Assembly (NCBI RefSeq): GCF_042665295.1
Contig: NZ_JBHTCO010000013.1
Coordinates: 62,001-126,000, forward strand
Source of the DNA: Scopulibacillus_A cellulosilyticus
GTDB lineage: Bacteria; Bacillota; Bacilli; Bacillales; Sporolactobacillaceae
Direction: 5' to 3'
Length of the DNA: 64,000 nucleotides
Shown: in pieces, positions 8,581 to 16,735 of the stretch
How the letters are laid out: every line of letters begins with the position of its first letter
Numbering within the stretch: the first letter of the stretch is position 1
Position numbers and translations under genes: made by a program
The notes under the pieces: generated by a model
Databases searched by the model: none
Told to the model about the DNA's origin: nothing
The model's input: the letters and a program-made list of their open reading frames with translations, nothing else

Positions 8581-8705
8581 CGTATAACTTACATCAGCAG
8601 GGGTTTTGTTCATCCCCTCACTGATGGTTAGGTTGAACTTATCAGGGTATTACTGTCCGTTATCTCCCGCTTAAACATCAATGATTTTTTGAAACGGAAG
8701 ACTTT
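8581..8705 (+). repeat. Family-C dispersed repeat between rocD and rocF
   Basis: Contains the signature hairpin CATCAG..GGGG / CCCC..CTGATG, then GGTTGAACTTATC and GTCCGTTATCTCCCGC. Aligns with 12182-12342 and 29515-29668, but its right third is diverged or shortened. Non-coding. Confidence 0.7.
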
Positions 8706-8752
8706 TGTCGGAAAATGATATACTTTAGAGATCAGATACGGAGTGGAGACAA

Positions 8753-9661
8753 ATGCTTAAAGACATTTCAATTATCGGAGTACCAATGGATTTAGGCCAA
8801 GAACGCCGCGGCGTAGATATGGGGCCAAGCGCGATTCGTTATGCCGGAGTCACAGAAAGATTGGAAGCACTGGGTTATAACATTGAGGATTTAGGTGATA
8901 TTGCTATTGCCCCCCGCAATACACGTGCAAAGCAGTCAAGCGGTGACGAACATTTAAAAAACTTAGATGAGGTGGCTGAAGCAAATAACAAGCTTGCTGA
9001 TGCTATATCTCAAGTAATTGAAAAGAAACGGTTCCCTCTTATATTCGGAGGCGATCACAGCATTGCCATTGGTACATTGGCCGGTGTTACCAAGCCATAT
9101 AAAAACCTTGGTGTGATTTGGTATGATGCACACGGAGATTTAAACACTGCTGAAACATCTCCCAGCGGTAACATTCATGGTATGCCACTTGCAGTAAGTT
9201 TAGGTTTGGGGCATCCTTCATTAACTGGCATCGGCGGCGATCAGCCTAAGGTTAAACCGGAAAATATCGTCATCATCGGCGCCCGTTCTTTAGATAAAGG
9301 CGAAAGAGAACTTATAAAAGAGAAAAACATCCGCGTCTACACGATGCATGAAATAGATCAATTCGGTATGACAAAGGTTATGAATGATGCCATTAATTAT
9401 TTAAAGGAAAAAACTGATGGTGTCCATCTCAGCTTAGACCTTGATGGATTAGATCCAAGTGATGCCCCTGGCGTAGGAACACCGGTATTAGGGGGCATTT
9501 CATACAGAGAAAGCCATTTAGCAATGGAAATGCTTTCTGAGGCAGATATCTTAACATCAGCCGAGTTTGTTGAAGTAAATCCTATTTTAGACGATAAAAA
9601 CAGAACAGCAGACGTCGCTGTTGCATTAATGGGTTCTTTATTCGGGGAAAAACTCTGTTAA
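8753..9661 (+). CDS. rocF: Arginase
   Basis: 302 residues, full length. Hydrolyses L-arginine to ornithine and urea. The manganese-binding motifs are visible: GGDHSIAIG, WYDAHGDLNT and SLDLDGLDPSDAPGVGTPV. The ATG is preceded by GGAGTGGAG. It follows rocD by 182 bp containing a family-C repeat, so it may be co-transcribed from the sigma-54 promoter or have its own; no convincing promoter was seen in the gap. Confidence 0.96.
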   Translation: MLKDISIIGVPMDLGQERRGVDMGPSAIRYAGVTERLEALGYNIEDLGDIAIAPRNTRAKQSSGDEHLKNLDEVAEANNKLADAISQVIEKKRFPLIFGGDHSIAIGTLAGVTKPYKNLGVIWYDAHGDLNTAETSPSGNIHGMPLAVSLGLGHPSLTGIGGDQPKVKPENIVIIGARSLDKGERELIKEKNIRVYTMHEIDQFGMTKVMNDAINYLKEKTDGVHLSLDLDGLDPSDAPGVGTPVLGGISYRESHLAMEMLSEADILTSAEFVEVNPILDDKNRTADVAVALMGSLFGEKLC

Positions 9662-9677
9662 ATAATAATGAAGTGAA

Positions 9678-9699
9678 GGCATGCCAAGAAAGGCATGCC
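9678..9699 (+). terminator. Hairpin after rocF
   Basis: GGCATGCC-AAGAAA-GGCATGCC just after the rocF stop. Stable stem but only a weak T-rich tail, so it may protect the 3' end rather than terminate. Confidence 0.45.
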
Positions 9700-9802
9700 C
9701 AGCTTTATTAATGAATGACAAATATATCATACTATTATTTATCATCTATAATAATATTTTCTCAGCTGGAATTGGCATTGTAGCCGTTCCAGCTTCTTTT
9801 AT

Positions 9803-9835
9803 GAGGCATGTCAAACAGGACATGCCTCAATTTTT
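9803..9835 (+). terminator. Intrinsic terminator after rocF
   Basis: GAGGCATGTC-AAACAG-GACATGCCTC followed by AATTTTT. Oriented for plus-strand transcripts leaving rocF; it abuts the 3' end of the convergent transporter pseudogene. Confidence 0.8.
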
Positions 9836-11486
9836 CATCCTCTGTTGCCATTCAGATTACGAAGCGGCAGCGGCGGTGATATCCTTCGGGTTAAAAATGA
9901 CACAACTATAATTGTTACAAATCCCGTGATCATTGAGAAAGTATGAAAAGGAAATAAAACTTCACCATGATCGACCATAGGATAAGGAAGGAATGGCGGT
10001 ATGTGAAATGCCGGTTCTCCCCCGCCTAGCCGTAAAAATAACGATACTATAAAACCGGCTAACGATCCGTACCAATTCGCCCATTTGTAATAGAGAGCGC
10101 AAGTTAACTGCGGGAATAAAATGCTGTATACTAAGTCACTGGATAAATTCCAAAGTGTGTATACGCTCTCAACATTTAAAGCGATTAATGTGGCTGCCAC
10201 ACCAATTATGATAATAGATCGTCTAATAATCTTTTGAAGTTGTTTTGGACTTGCCTTAGGTTTTACCAGAGGACGGTACACATTCCAAGATGTCATACCG
10301 GATGCTGAAAGAAGGGATGCAGCTACAGCGCCATAACAGCTGCCGCCAAGCCGCCAAGTGCGATTGCACCGACAAAATCAGGAGTCATATACTTAAAAAC
10401 ATAAGGAAGTATCATTGACGCATTATCCGGAGCCGATGTACCCAGCGCTCCCCAATCTGCATGTGACCCGGCTATAGCTGCTAAAGCCGGCGGAACCGCT
10501 GCTATAAGGCAGATAAAACCGGCTAGTATCGATAACCACATCGCCACTTTTGGGCTCCGTGCGGAAAGCACGCGTTGAAAGTAAATTTGCCAAGTGATGC
10601 CGCCAAAAATAAGTAAAAAGGCATTATCCCACCAATGCCAATACATATTCCCCCAATTCGGATCCTTCCAGCCCATTAAAGGCGGGAATAGATTCATAGA
10701 TTTATGCATCCCGGAAGTGTAATGACTGAACGATTGCCCAAGACCGCCGGCATGATAGAATGCAAACGGCAGAACAATAAGCAAGCCGATAAACATGATA
10801 ATAATTTGCAATACATCGGTCTGTGCAACAGCCCAAAGACCGCCGACAACAGTGTAACCAACAGCCACTGCGGCTGATATAATAATAGACATTGTAAAAT
10901 TAAAACCAAGTATAACCCCGAATGTTGTTCCAAGAGATGTTAAAATAGCCGCGCTCCAAAAAAGTTCACTAAATAAAGCTGGAAGATAAAGAAGTCCTGT
11001 CATCTTTTTCCCATACCGTGCTTCCAATGGATCCAACATTGTTGTAAATTCCATTTTACGCATTTTTCTGGCAAAGAAAATACCGCCAATCATTAAACTC
11101 AATGCATAACACCAAGGCGCTTGAGTCCATACCAGACCTTGACTATAAACAGTTTCGGCTGTACCGACAATATAGCCGCCTCCAAGCCATGTTGCAGCCA
11201 TTGTAAACACGGAAATCCAAAGCGGCATTGATCTGCCTGCAACAAGCATATCATCTGCCTGCCCTTTTCTTTTTGAAACCGATTTGGCACCTATGTAGTA
11301 AAAAAGGCAATATAAAACCAGCATTAAAACCAAACCCGGCCAGTAAATTTTGCTTTTTGTAAACAGTGAATAAACGAGAGTAACAGCCATAAAAGCAATA
11401 AAGCCAACGATTGAAGTCTTTAATGGCGTCCAAAAGGTCGTCTGATTGTTTGTCTTAACAGAAGGTTTCGTATTCAAATTACTCAA
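9835..11486 (-). pseudogene. CHT1-like sodium/choline symporter, broken by a frameshift
   Basis: Two consecutive open frames make one SLC5/SSSF transporter of about 550 residues. The first (10323-11486, 387 residues) holds TWLGGGYIVGTAETVY, WTQAPWCYALSLMIGG and TMLDPLEARYGKKM. The second (from about 10330 to 9835) continues with VAASLLSASG and holds YTLWNLSSDLVYSILFPQL and FLRLGGGEP. These are the hallmarks of high-affinity choline transporters of the animal CHT1 type. The frame breaks at 10323-10330, where MAL-stop should read MA-x-VAAS, consistent with loss of one base in the conserved sodium-site helix. The neighbouring choline-oxidation genes fit choline uptake. Real mutation or sequencing error cannot be told apart here. 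Confidence 0.8.
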
Positions 11487-11543
11487 ATTTAAGTCACATC
11501 CCTTAAAGATCGTTTTTGAAATTGGCCTAATGTTCTAAACAAG

Positions 11544-11583
11544 AAAAAAATAGGGGGACATACGAAGGACAGACTCCGTATGT
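11544..11583 (-). terminator. Terminator after gbsR
   Basis: On the minus strand ACATACGGAG pairs with CTTCGTATGT and is followed by CCCCCTATTTTTTT. Lies just after the gbsR stop and before the transporter, so it would partly separate the two genes. Confidence 0.6.
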
Positions 11584-11601
11584 TTTTATTCAAAAATTAA
11601 C

Positions 11602-12162
11602 CTAAGGCTCAATTTCATCCGGTTTAACGGGAAGAAACTTAAAGATTTCTTCAGATTCGATTGAACTGACAAGTTGTTCAAGCCAGTGATAGTACACTTT
11701 TGATTCTTCTAACTGATTGAAATCCATTTCTGCCTCCTTTTTAATGTCCTCTTCAATGTCGGATGCATCAAGCACCTTTTTTAACTGGTTTTCCGCTGAA
11801 GCAATGGCTTCAAGATTTAAATTAACCTCACGCATCCATTTTTTACAGAAAAACTTAATAAATGAACGGAAAAAGTTTTTCTCTGCCATGTACATATCTT
11901 TACGTGAACCTTTTTGCCAAACTTTTTGCACCATATGAATGTCCTGTAATTTTCTCACTGAAGTGCTCATGCTCGGCTTGCTCATTCCAAGGTCATCCTT
12001 CATTTCATCAAGTGTCATCGGATGATGCTTGAAATACATCGTACCGTACAGCCTGCCAATCGAGGGCGTAACGCCGTATAAATCCATCGTTTCGGCAATA
12101 GCATTAATAACAATTTCCCGCGCCTCTTCAATCAGTGCCTGCGGCTCTTTATCTTCTTGCAT
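11602..12162 (-). CDS. gbsR: GbsR-type (MarR-like) repressor of choline metabolism
   Basis: 186 residues. GbsR family, winged helix of MarR type with MTLDEMKDDLGMSKPSMSTSVRKL as recognition region and a C-terminal helical extension. In B. subtilis GbsR represses gbsAB and a choline importer until choline binds it. Start ATG at 12162 is chosen because GGAGG lies 9 nt upstream; the TTG at 12171 abuts that site. It is divergent from gbsA, and both promoters carry the same dyad (12363-12380 and 12501-12518). Confidence 0.9.
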   Translation of the reverse strand: MQEDKEPQALIEEAREIVINAIAETMDLYGVTPSIGRLYGTMYFKHHPMTLDEMKDDLGMSKPSMSTSVRKLQDIHMVQKVWQKGSRKDMYMAEKNFFRSFIKFFCKKWMREVNLNLEAIASAENQLKKVLDASDIEEDIKKEAEMDFNQLEESKVYYHWLEQLVSSIESEEIFKFLPVKPDEIEP

Positions 12163-12181
12163 GGCAGTCAACCTCCTTTTT

Positions 12182-12342
12182 ATAAAGTGAAACTTCCATC
12201 AGTGGGAGTTTTGTTTATCCCCCCATTGATGGTTAGTTGAACTTATCGGGGTGTTATCGTCCGTTATCTCCCGCCTAAACTTCAGGGCTTTAACTCAAGT
12301 TTTGAGACGGGAGTTTTACGTACGGTTGCACCGGGATAAAAA
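12182..12342 (+). repeat. Family-C dispersed repeat in the gbsR 5' region
   Basis: About 160 bp, starting AAAGTGAAACTTCCATC (just before the CATCAGTGGG hairpin). A second stem TCCCG..CTAAACTT / AAGTTTTGAG..CGGGA follows, ending near GTTGCACCGGGATA. Aligns over its full length with 29515-29668. It lies between the gbsR promoter and gbsR, so it is transcribed (as its complement) in the gbsR leader. Confidence 0.75.
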
Positions 12343-12362
12343 CTGTTTTATTTATTCAATTT

Positions 12363-12380
12363 GTTAAATATAAATTTAAC
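12363..12380. promoter_or_regulatory. Candidate GbsR operator (gbsR side)
   Basis: GTTAAA-TATAAA-TTTAAC, a perfect dyad with 6-bp spacer placed about 5-22 bp downstream of the predicted gbsR transcription start. The same dyad with a different spacer sequence sits downstream of the gbsA promoter. Confidence 0.6.
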
Positions 12381-12391
12381 GGATATAAGAC

Positions 12392-12419
12392 ACTATAACG
12401 TATTTAAAAAGAATGTCAA
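12392..12419 (-). promoter_or_regulatory. Predicted sigma-A promoter of gbsR
   Basis: Minus strand TTGACA (-35), 16-bp spacer, TATAGT (-10). Strong match to consensus. Confidence 0.65.
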
Positions 12420-12456
12420 ATGCATGGATAAACAAATTTAATACTCTTGAACGGGG

Positions 12457-12485
12457 TTTACAACAGTAAATGACTGTGTTACATT
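12457..12485 (+). promoter_or_regulatory. Predicted sigma-A promoter of gbsAB
   Basis: TTTACA (-35), 17-bp spacer, TACATT (-10), about 70 bp upstream of the gbsA ATG. Moderate match. Confidence 0.45.
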
Positions 12486-12500
12486 CGAATTGTTCAATAC

Positions 12501-12518
12501 GTTAAAAAAATATTTAAC
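12501..12518. promoter_or_regulatory. Candidate GbsR operator (gbsA side)
   Basis: GTTAAA-AAAATA-TTTAAC, same dyad as 12363-12380, located roughly 9-26 bp after the predicted gbsA start site; an extra half-site-like TTAAC follows at 12523-12527. The position suits roadblock repression, as known for GbsR of B. subtilis. Confidence 0.6.
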
Positions 12519-12556
12519 AAACTTAACGGAATGATCGGGGAGGGAGAGACAACCAT

Positions 12557-14023
12557 ATGAAAAAGATGTTCATAAACGGAGAATGGGTTGAAGCCCGCTC
12601 TGGACAAACGCGAGAGATTATTAACCCATACAACCAAGAAGTCATTGCGGTTGCAGCTGAAGGAAATGCGGAAGACGCGAAGCTCGCCGTCACTGCAGCC
12701 CGCCAGGCGTTTGATCAAGGTGATTGGCGGCGTACACCCGCTCATGAGCGCGGTCAATATGTTAATAAAATTGCTGAATTGATCGAAAGAGACAAAGAAG
12801 AACTGGCTGAATTAGAAACGCTTGATACTGGAAAAACGATTGTTGAAAGCCGGGCCGATATGGATGACATTGCTAATGTATTCCGATACTTTGCCGGCCT
12901 TGCCGATAAGGACGGCGGCGAAATGATTGCCTCGCCAATTGCCGACAGTACAAGTAAAGTCGTTCGTGAACCGATTGGTGTCTGCGGTCAAATAACTCCG
13001 TGGAACTACCCTTTGCTGCAAGCCTCTTGGAAGATTGCTCCCGCTCTCGCTGCAGGAAACACGATTGTTATCAAACCAAGTGAAATCACGCCGTTAACAA
13101 CAGTTAAGGTAACAGAGCTTATGGAGGAAATCGGCTTTCCAAAGGGTGTTGTCAATCTTGTGCTCGGTGAAGGGGCTACTGTCGGTCAGGAACTCGCTGA
13201 AAATAAAGATGTTGATTTCATTTCATTTACCGGCGGTATCGAAACGGGTAAAAAAATTATGTGTGCTGCCTCAGGGAACGTTAAAAAAATTGCGCTTGAA
13301 TTAGGCGGCAAAAATCCAAATATCGTCTTTGCCGATGCTGATTTTGAAACGGCTGTTGATCAAGCATTAAATGCTGTTTATTTCCATGCAGGGCAAGTCT
13401 GTTCTGCCGGCGCACGGCTGCTTTTAGAAGATGACATTCATGATAAATTTGTTGAATCACTTATAGAACGTGTTGGAAGAATTAAGCTTGGCAACGGCTT
13501 TGATGAAGAAACACAATCAGGTCCGTTAATTTCTGCTGAGCATCGTTCTAAAGTCGAAAAGTTTGTTGAAATCGGCATCAAAGAAGGCGCAAAACTCGTC
13601 ATCGGCGGAAAACGTCCGGACGACCCGGCATTACAAAAGGGATTCTTTTATTTGCCAACAATTTTTACAGATTGTTCATCAAATATGCGTATTGTTCAGG
13701 AAGAAGTGTTTGGGCCTGTACTGACGATTGAACGTTTTAAAAGTGAACAAGAGGTCGTCCAGCTTGCTAATGATTCCATTTACGGGCTTGCCGGCGCTGT
13801 ATGGACAAACGACGCCGCTAAAGCTGAACGGGTTGCCGCAGAACTTAGAATGGGAACCGTCTGGATTAATGATTTCCACCCTTATTTTGCTCAGGCGCCA
13901 TGGGGCGGTTATAAGCAATCAGGCATCGGCAGGGAGCTCGGTAAACTCGGATTAGAAGAATATACTGAAGTCAAACATGTCTACCGCAATCTTAAACCAG
14001 AACCTGTGAATTGGTTTAAATAA
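12557..14023 (+). CDS. gbsA: Betaine-aldehyde dehydrogenase
   Basis: 488 residues, full length. NAD-dependent aldehyde dehydrogenase that oxidises betaine aldehyde to glycine betaine. Catalytic Glu in LELGGKNPNIV, catalytic Cys in FHAGQVCSAGARLL, and the cofactor-loop region TPWNYPLLQASWKIAPAL are visible. GGGGAGGGAGAG upstream of the ATG. First gene of gbsAB, with gbsB 109 bp downstream; the product accumulates as an osmoprotectant. Confidence 0.94.
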   Translation: MKKMFINGEWVEARSGQTREIINPYNQEVIAVAAEGNAEDAKLAVTAARQAFDQGDWRRTPAHERGQYVNKIAELIERDKEELAELETLDTGKTIVESRADMDDIANVFRYFAGLADKDGGEMIASPIADSTSKVVREPIGVCGQITPWNYPLLQASWKIAPALAAGNTIVIKPSEITPLTTVKVTELMEEIGFPKGVVNLVLGEGATVGQELAENKDVDFISFTGGIETGKKIMCAASGNVKKIALELGGKNPNIVFADADFETAVDQALNAVYFHAGQVCSAGARLLLEDDIHDKFVESLIERVGRIKLGNGFDEETQSGPLISAEHRSKVEKFVEIGIKEGAKLVIGGKRPDDPALQKGFFYLPTIFTDCSSNMRIVQEEVFGPVLTIERFKSEQEVVQLANDSIYGLAGAVWTNDAAKAERVAAELRMGTVWINDFHPYFAQAPWGGYKQSGIGRELGKLGLEEYTEVKHVYRNLKPEPVNWFK

Positions 14024-14070
14024 AGAAAGCTTGCTAATTGGCTGCCCTCAAAAGGCGCTGATAATCACAA
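14021..14070 (+). repeat. Degenerate family-B repeat between gbsA and gbsB
   Basis: TAAAGAAAGCTTGCTAATT and CTCAAAAGGCGCTGA resemble the left part of family B. It begins exactly at the gbsA stop codon, as the 60629 copy begins at the ydiK stop. Confidence 0.4.
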
Positions 14071-14132
14071 CTTGAAAAAGCTTCTGTACTGCTTTAATAA
14101 CATATAAAAAAATTTTCGGGGAGGAAAAAAAT

Positions 14133-15344
14133 ATGAGTTTAAACATGCGTATTGAAAATATGGCCAAATTCCATACCTTTGAAATTCCGACTGTGATCAA
14201 ACATGGCATCGGAGCTATTAAACATCTTGGGGATGAAGTAAAGAAACTTGGCGTAACCAGAGTCATGCTTGTGACAGATCCTGGTATTTATAACGCTGGT
14301 GTAACTAAACCTGTTGAAGAGTCTCTTAAAAAAGCAGGAATTGACATTGTGTTATTTAATAAAGTTGAAGGTAATCCTCCTGTTCGAATTGTCAATGAAG
14401 GATCAAACACTTTTATTGAAAACAACTGTGACGGTCTGGTTGCTGTCGGCGGCGGCAGCTCCATGGATACAGCAAAAGCTGTCGGTGTAGAAGTCGTTCA
14501 TGGTGAATCCGTCCTTGAATATGAAGCAGCTGAAGGGAAAAAGCCGCTTTCAAAACGAATTCCGCCTTTAACTACTGTGCCGACAACAGCCGGTACAGGA
14601 TCAGAAGTGACTCAATGGGCGGTCATTACCGATGAAGACCGGGAATTCAAATTTAACACCGGCGGTCCGTTAATTGCGGCACATTTAACGATCATTGATC
14701 CGGAATTACATACATCAATGCCGCCGCATGTTACAGCAATGACAGGCATTGATGCTCTGTCCCACGCTATCGAGTGTTACACGATGCACTACGCTCAACC
14801 GATTACCGATGCTGTAGCTCTGCTTGCCATCGAGTATGTTGCTAAATACTTACACCGGGCCTATGCCAATGGGCAAGACCTTGAAGCACGTTACGGTATG
14901 TCACAAGCTGCCATGTTAGCTGGTCTTTCTTACGGCAGTGAATCCGCAGGGGCAGCGCATGCAATGGCTCAAACGCTTGGAGGAATCATTCCGGTTGCCC
15001 ATGGGCAATGCGTAGCAGCAATGCTCGGTCCCGTTATGGAATACAACTGGAAAGGCCATCCCGAGAAATTTGCCAGAATCGCCAAAGCCCTTGGTGTGAA
15101 AACTGACAACATGTCCACAGAAGAAGCCGCTAAAGCAGCTGTTCTCGAAGTTTATAAACTAGTAGAAGAAATGGATATTCCATCGCTTGAAGAGCAAGGA
15201 GTTCCAAAAGACATGATTCCCCGTCTTGCTAAAGAAGCCATGAAGGATCCGCAAACCGTCGGCAATCCTCGCGATTTAAATGAAGAAGCATACAAATGGA
15301 TTTATGAACGCTGCTTTGATCTTACTCCGTTAACAATTAAATAA
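14133..15344 (+). CDS. gbsB: Type III alcohol (choline) dehydrogenase
   Basis: 403 residues. Iron-dependent group III alcohol dehydrogenase; GbsB oxidises choline to betaine aldehyde. GGGSSMDTAKAVG (NAD binding), TTAGTGSEVTQWAVIT and the metal-ligand helices with DALSHAIECY and GAAHAMAQTLGG are present. GGGGAGG lies 8 nt upstream of the ATG. Ends at a strong terminator. Its place after gbsA and near gbsR supports choline as substrate rather than a general alcohol. Confidence 0.92.
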   Translation: MSLNMRIENMAKFHTFEIPTVIKHGIGAIKHLGDEVKKLGVTRVMLVTDPGIYNAGVTKPVEESLKKAGIDIVLFNKVEGNPPVRIVNEGSNTFIENNCDGLVAVGGGSSMDTAKAVGVEVVHGESVLEYEAAEGKKPLSKRIPPLTTVPTTAGTGSEVTQWAVITDEDREFKFNTGGPLIAAHLTIIDPELHTSMPPHVTAMTGIDALSHAIECYTMHYAQPITDAVALLAIEYVAKYLHRAYANGQDLEARYGMSQAAMLAGLSYGSESAGAAHAMAQTLGGIIPVAHGQCVAAMLGPVMEYNWKGHPEKFARIAKALGVKTDNMSTEEAAKAAVLEVYKLVEEMDIPSLEEQGVPKDMIPRLAKEAMKDPQTVGNPRDLNEEAYKWIYERCFDLTPLTIK

Positions 15345-15365
15345 TTCTATTAGCCCTCCATACTT

Positions 15366-15393
15366 AAAGCCTCGCATCTATTTGCGAGGCTTT
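15366..15393. terminator. Bidirectional terminator after gbsB
   Basis: AAAGCCTCGCA-TCTATT-TGCGAGGCTTT, 11-bp perfect stem with flanking A and T runs; lies between convergent gbsB and the amidohydrolase gene. Confidence 0.85.
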
Positions 15394-15409
15394 ATCCACA
15401 TTATTCACA

Positions 15410-16657
15410 TTATCCACAACTTTTTGGGGTCTGACCCCCGGCAAGTTGCAAAACTGTATGGTATAAAACATTTGCGCCGTCTTTGCAATCTTCTTCGGTG
15501 CTCCATTCTTCAGGGTTATGGCTGATACCGTTTTGTGAGCGGACAAAGATCATGCCGATTGGACAAAAGTCTTTAAATTGCATGCCATCATGCCCTGCTC
15601 CGCTAGGCAATGTAAATATTTCTTTTCCTGTTTTTACAAAAGCTTCTTCGATAGATTGTTGAATGGACGCTGAACAAGGTGAAGGCGGAACTCTTTGCAA
15701 TGTACTTATTTCTAGTTCAATGTCCCTTTCTTTACAAACTTGGCAGGCATAAGAAGTAATCGCTTGTTCAATCTTGTCCCTTGTATCTTCATGAATATCA
15801 CGTAAATCCAATGAAAATTCTATTTGACTTGGGATGACATTAAACCCGCCCGGTTTAACGGCTATTTTTCCGATTGTTGCAACAGCAGTCGGGTATTTTT
15901 TTGTCTCTTCTTCGATATATTTTATAATTTGCGCAGCTGGTATAACCGGATCCCTTCGTATATCCATTGGCGTAGCGCCCGCATGGCCGGCTTCGCCTTT
16001 TAATGTCCATTTCAGCCATACTGGTCCTGCAATGCCGGATACGATACCAACAGGTAAATTGTGATTCTCAAGTACTTTACCTTGTTCAATATGAAGTTCA
16101 ATATAAGCTTTAATACTATTGCCAACTCTTGCTGAATCAGCAATCTTGTCAGGATCCAGCCCGTCTTTTCGCATTGCTTCCCGGATTGTAACACCGTCTT
16201 CATCAACGTGCTGCAAGTCTTCTTGTTGCAGTGTCCCGGCAAAACCCCGGCTGCCAATCATCCCAAAGCCAAATCTTGACCCTTCTTCATCAGTAAAGGC
16301 AATAACTTCAATGGGATGAACAGTTTTAATGCCTTGTTCATTCATCGTTTGGCAGACCTCGATCCCTGACAGGACACCAAGCGGACCATCGAAGTCACCG
16401 CCATTTGGCACTGAGTCAATATGGGAACCTATAACAACAGTTTGGGCATCCGGCCGGGATCCTTCCTTTCTCCCTATTAAGTTTCCAACGGTGTCTTCTC
16501 TTACCTCAAGGCCTGCTTCTTTCATAAATGAAGATACTAATGCCTTTGCTTGTTTAGTTTCTTCTGTAAAAGAAAAACGTGTGACACCGCCTTTTTCCTG
16601 CCTTCCTACTTTGGACAATTCAGAAATCCTATGCCATAATCGTTTTTGGTTAATCAA
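15410..16657 (-). CDS. M20-family Zn hydrolase (N-carbamoyl-L-amino-acid hydrolase/allantoate amidohydrolase type)
   Basis: 415 residues from the TTG start. Hydantoinase/carbamoylase family: metal ligands in GSHIDSVPNGGDFDGPLGV, AFTDEEGSRFG and ELHIEQGKVLE, and the C-terminal GAGHDGMQF. Such enzymes cleave N-carbamoyl or ureido groups from amino acids or ureidoglycine-type compounds; the exact substrate is undetermined. TTG at 16657 is preferred because GAGGGAG lies 6 nt upstream and gives MINQKRLWHRI; an in-frame ATG at 16672 lacks a good site. The last codons read through a GGGGTCAGACCCC palindrome at 15426-15438. Confidence 0.87.
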   Translation of the reverse strand: MINQKRLWHRISELSKVGRQEKGGVTRFSFTEETKQAKALVSSFMKEAGLEVREDTVGNLIGRKEGSRPDAQTVVIGSHIDSVPNGGDFDGPLGVLSGIEVCQTMNEQGIKTVHPIEVIAFTDEEGSRFGFGMIGSRGFAGTLQQEDLQHVDEDGVTIREAMRKDGLDPDKIADSARVGNSIKAYIELHIEQGKVLENHNLPVGIVSGIAGPVWLKWTLKGEAGHAGATPMDIRRDPVIPAAQIIKYIEEETKKYPTAVATIGKIAVKPGGFNVIPSQIEFSLDLRDIHEDTRDKIEQAITSYACQVCKERDIELEISTLQRVPPSPCSASIQQSIEEAFVKTGKEIFTLPSGAGHDGMQFKDFCPIGMIFVRSQNGISHNPEEWSTEEDCKDGANVLYHTVLQLAGGQTPKSCG

Positions 16658-16685
16658 ACATATCTCCCTCATTTCCCGAATTTAT

Positions 16686-16718
16686 AAAAACTAGGGTGCC
16701 CCATAATCATGAGGCACC
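16686..16718 (-). terminator. Terminator after rocA
   Basis: Minus strand GGGTGCC(T)CATGATTATG(G)GGCACCC followed by TAGTTTTTAT. Lies just after the rocA stop. Confidence 0.8.
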
Positions 16719-16735
16719 CAATTCTATAATAATTA

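Noticed and set aside
10296..10340. Programmed frameshifting in the choline transporter
   Set aside because: No slippery heptamer or stimulatory structure is evident, and relatives of this family are not known to use it; a simple one-base loss explains the data.
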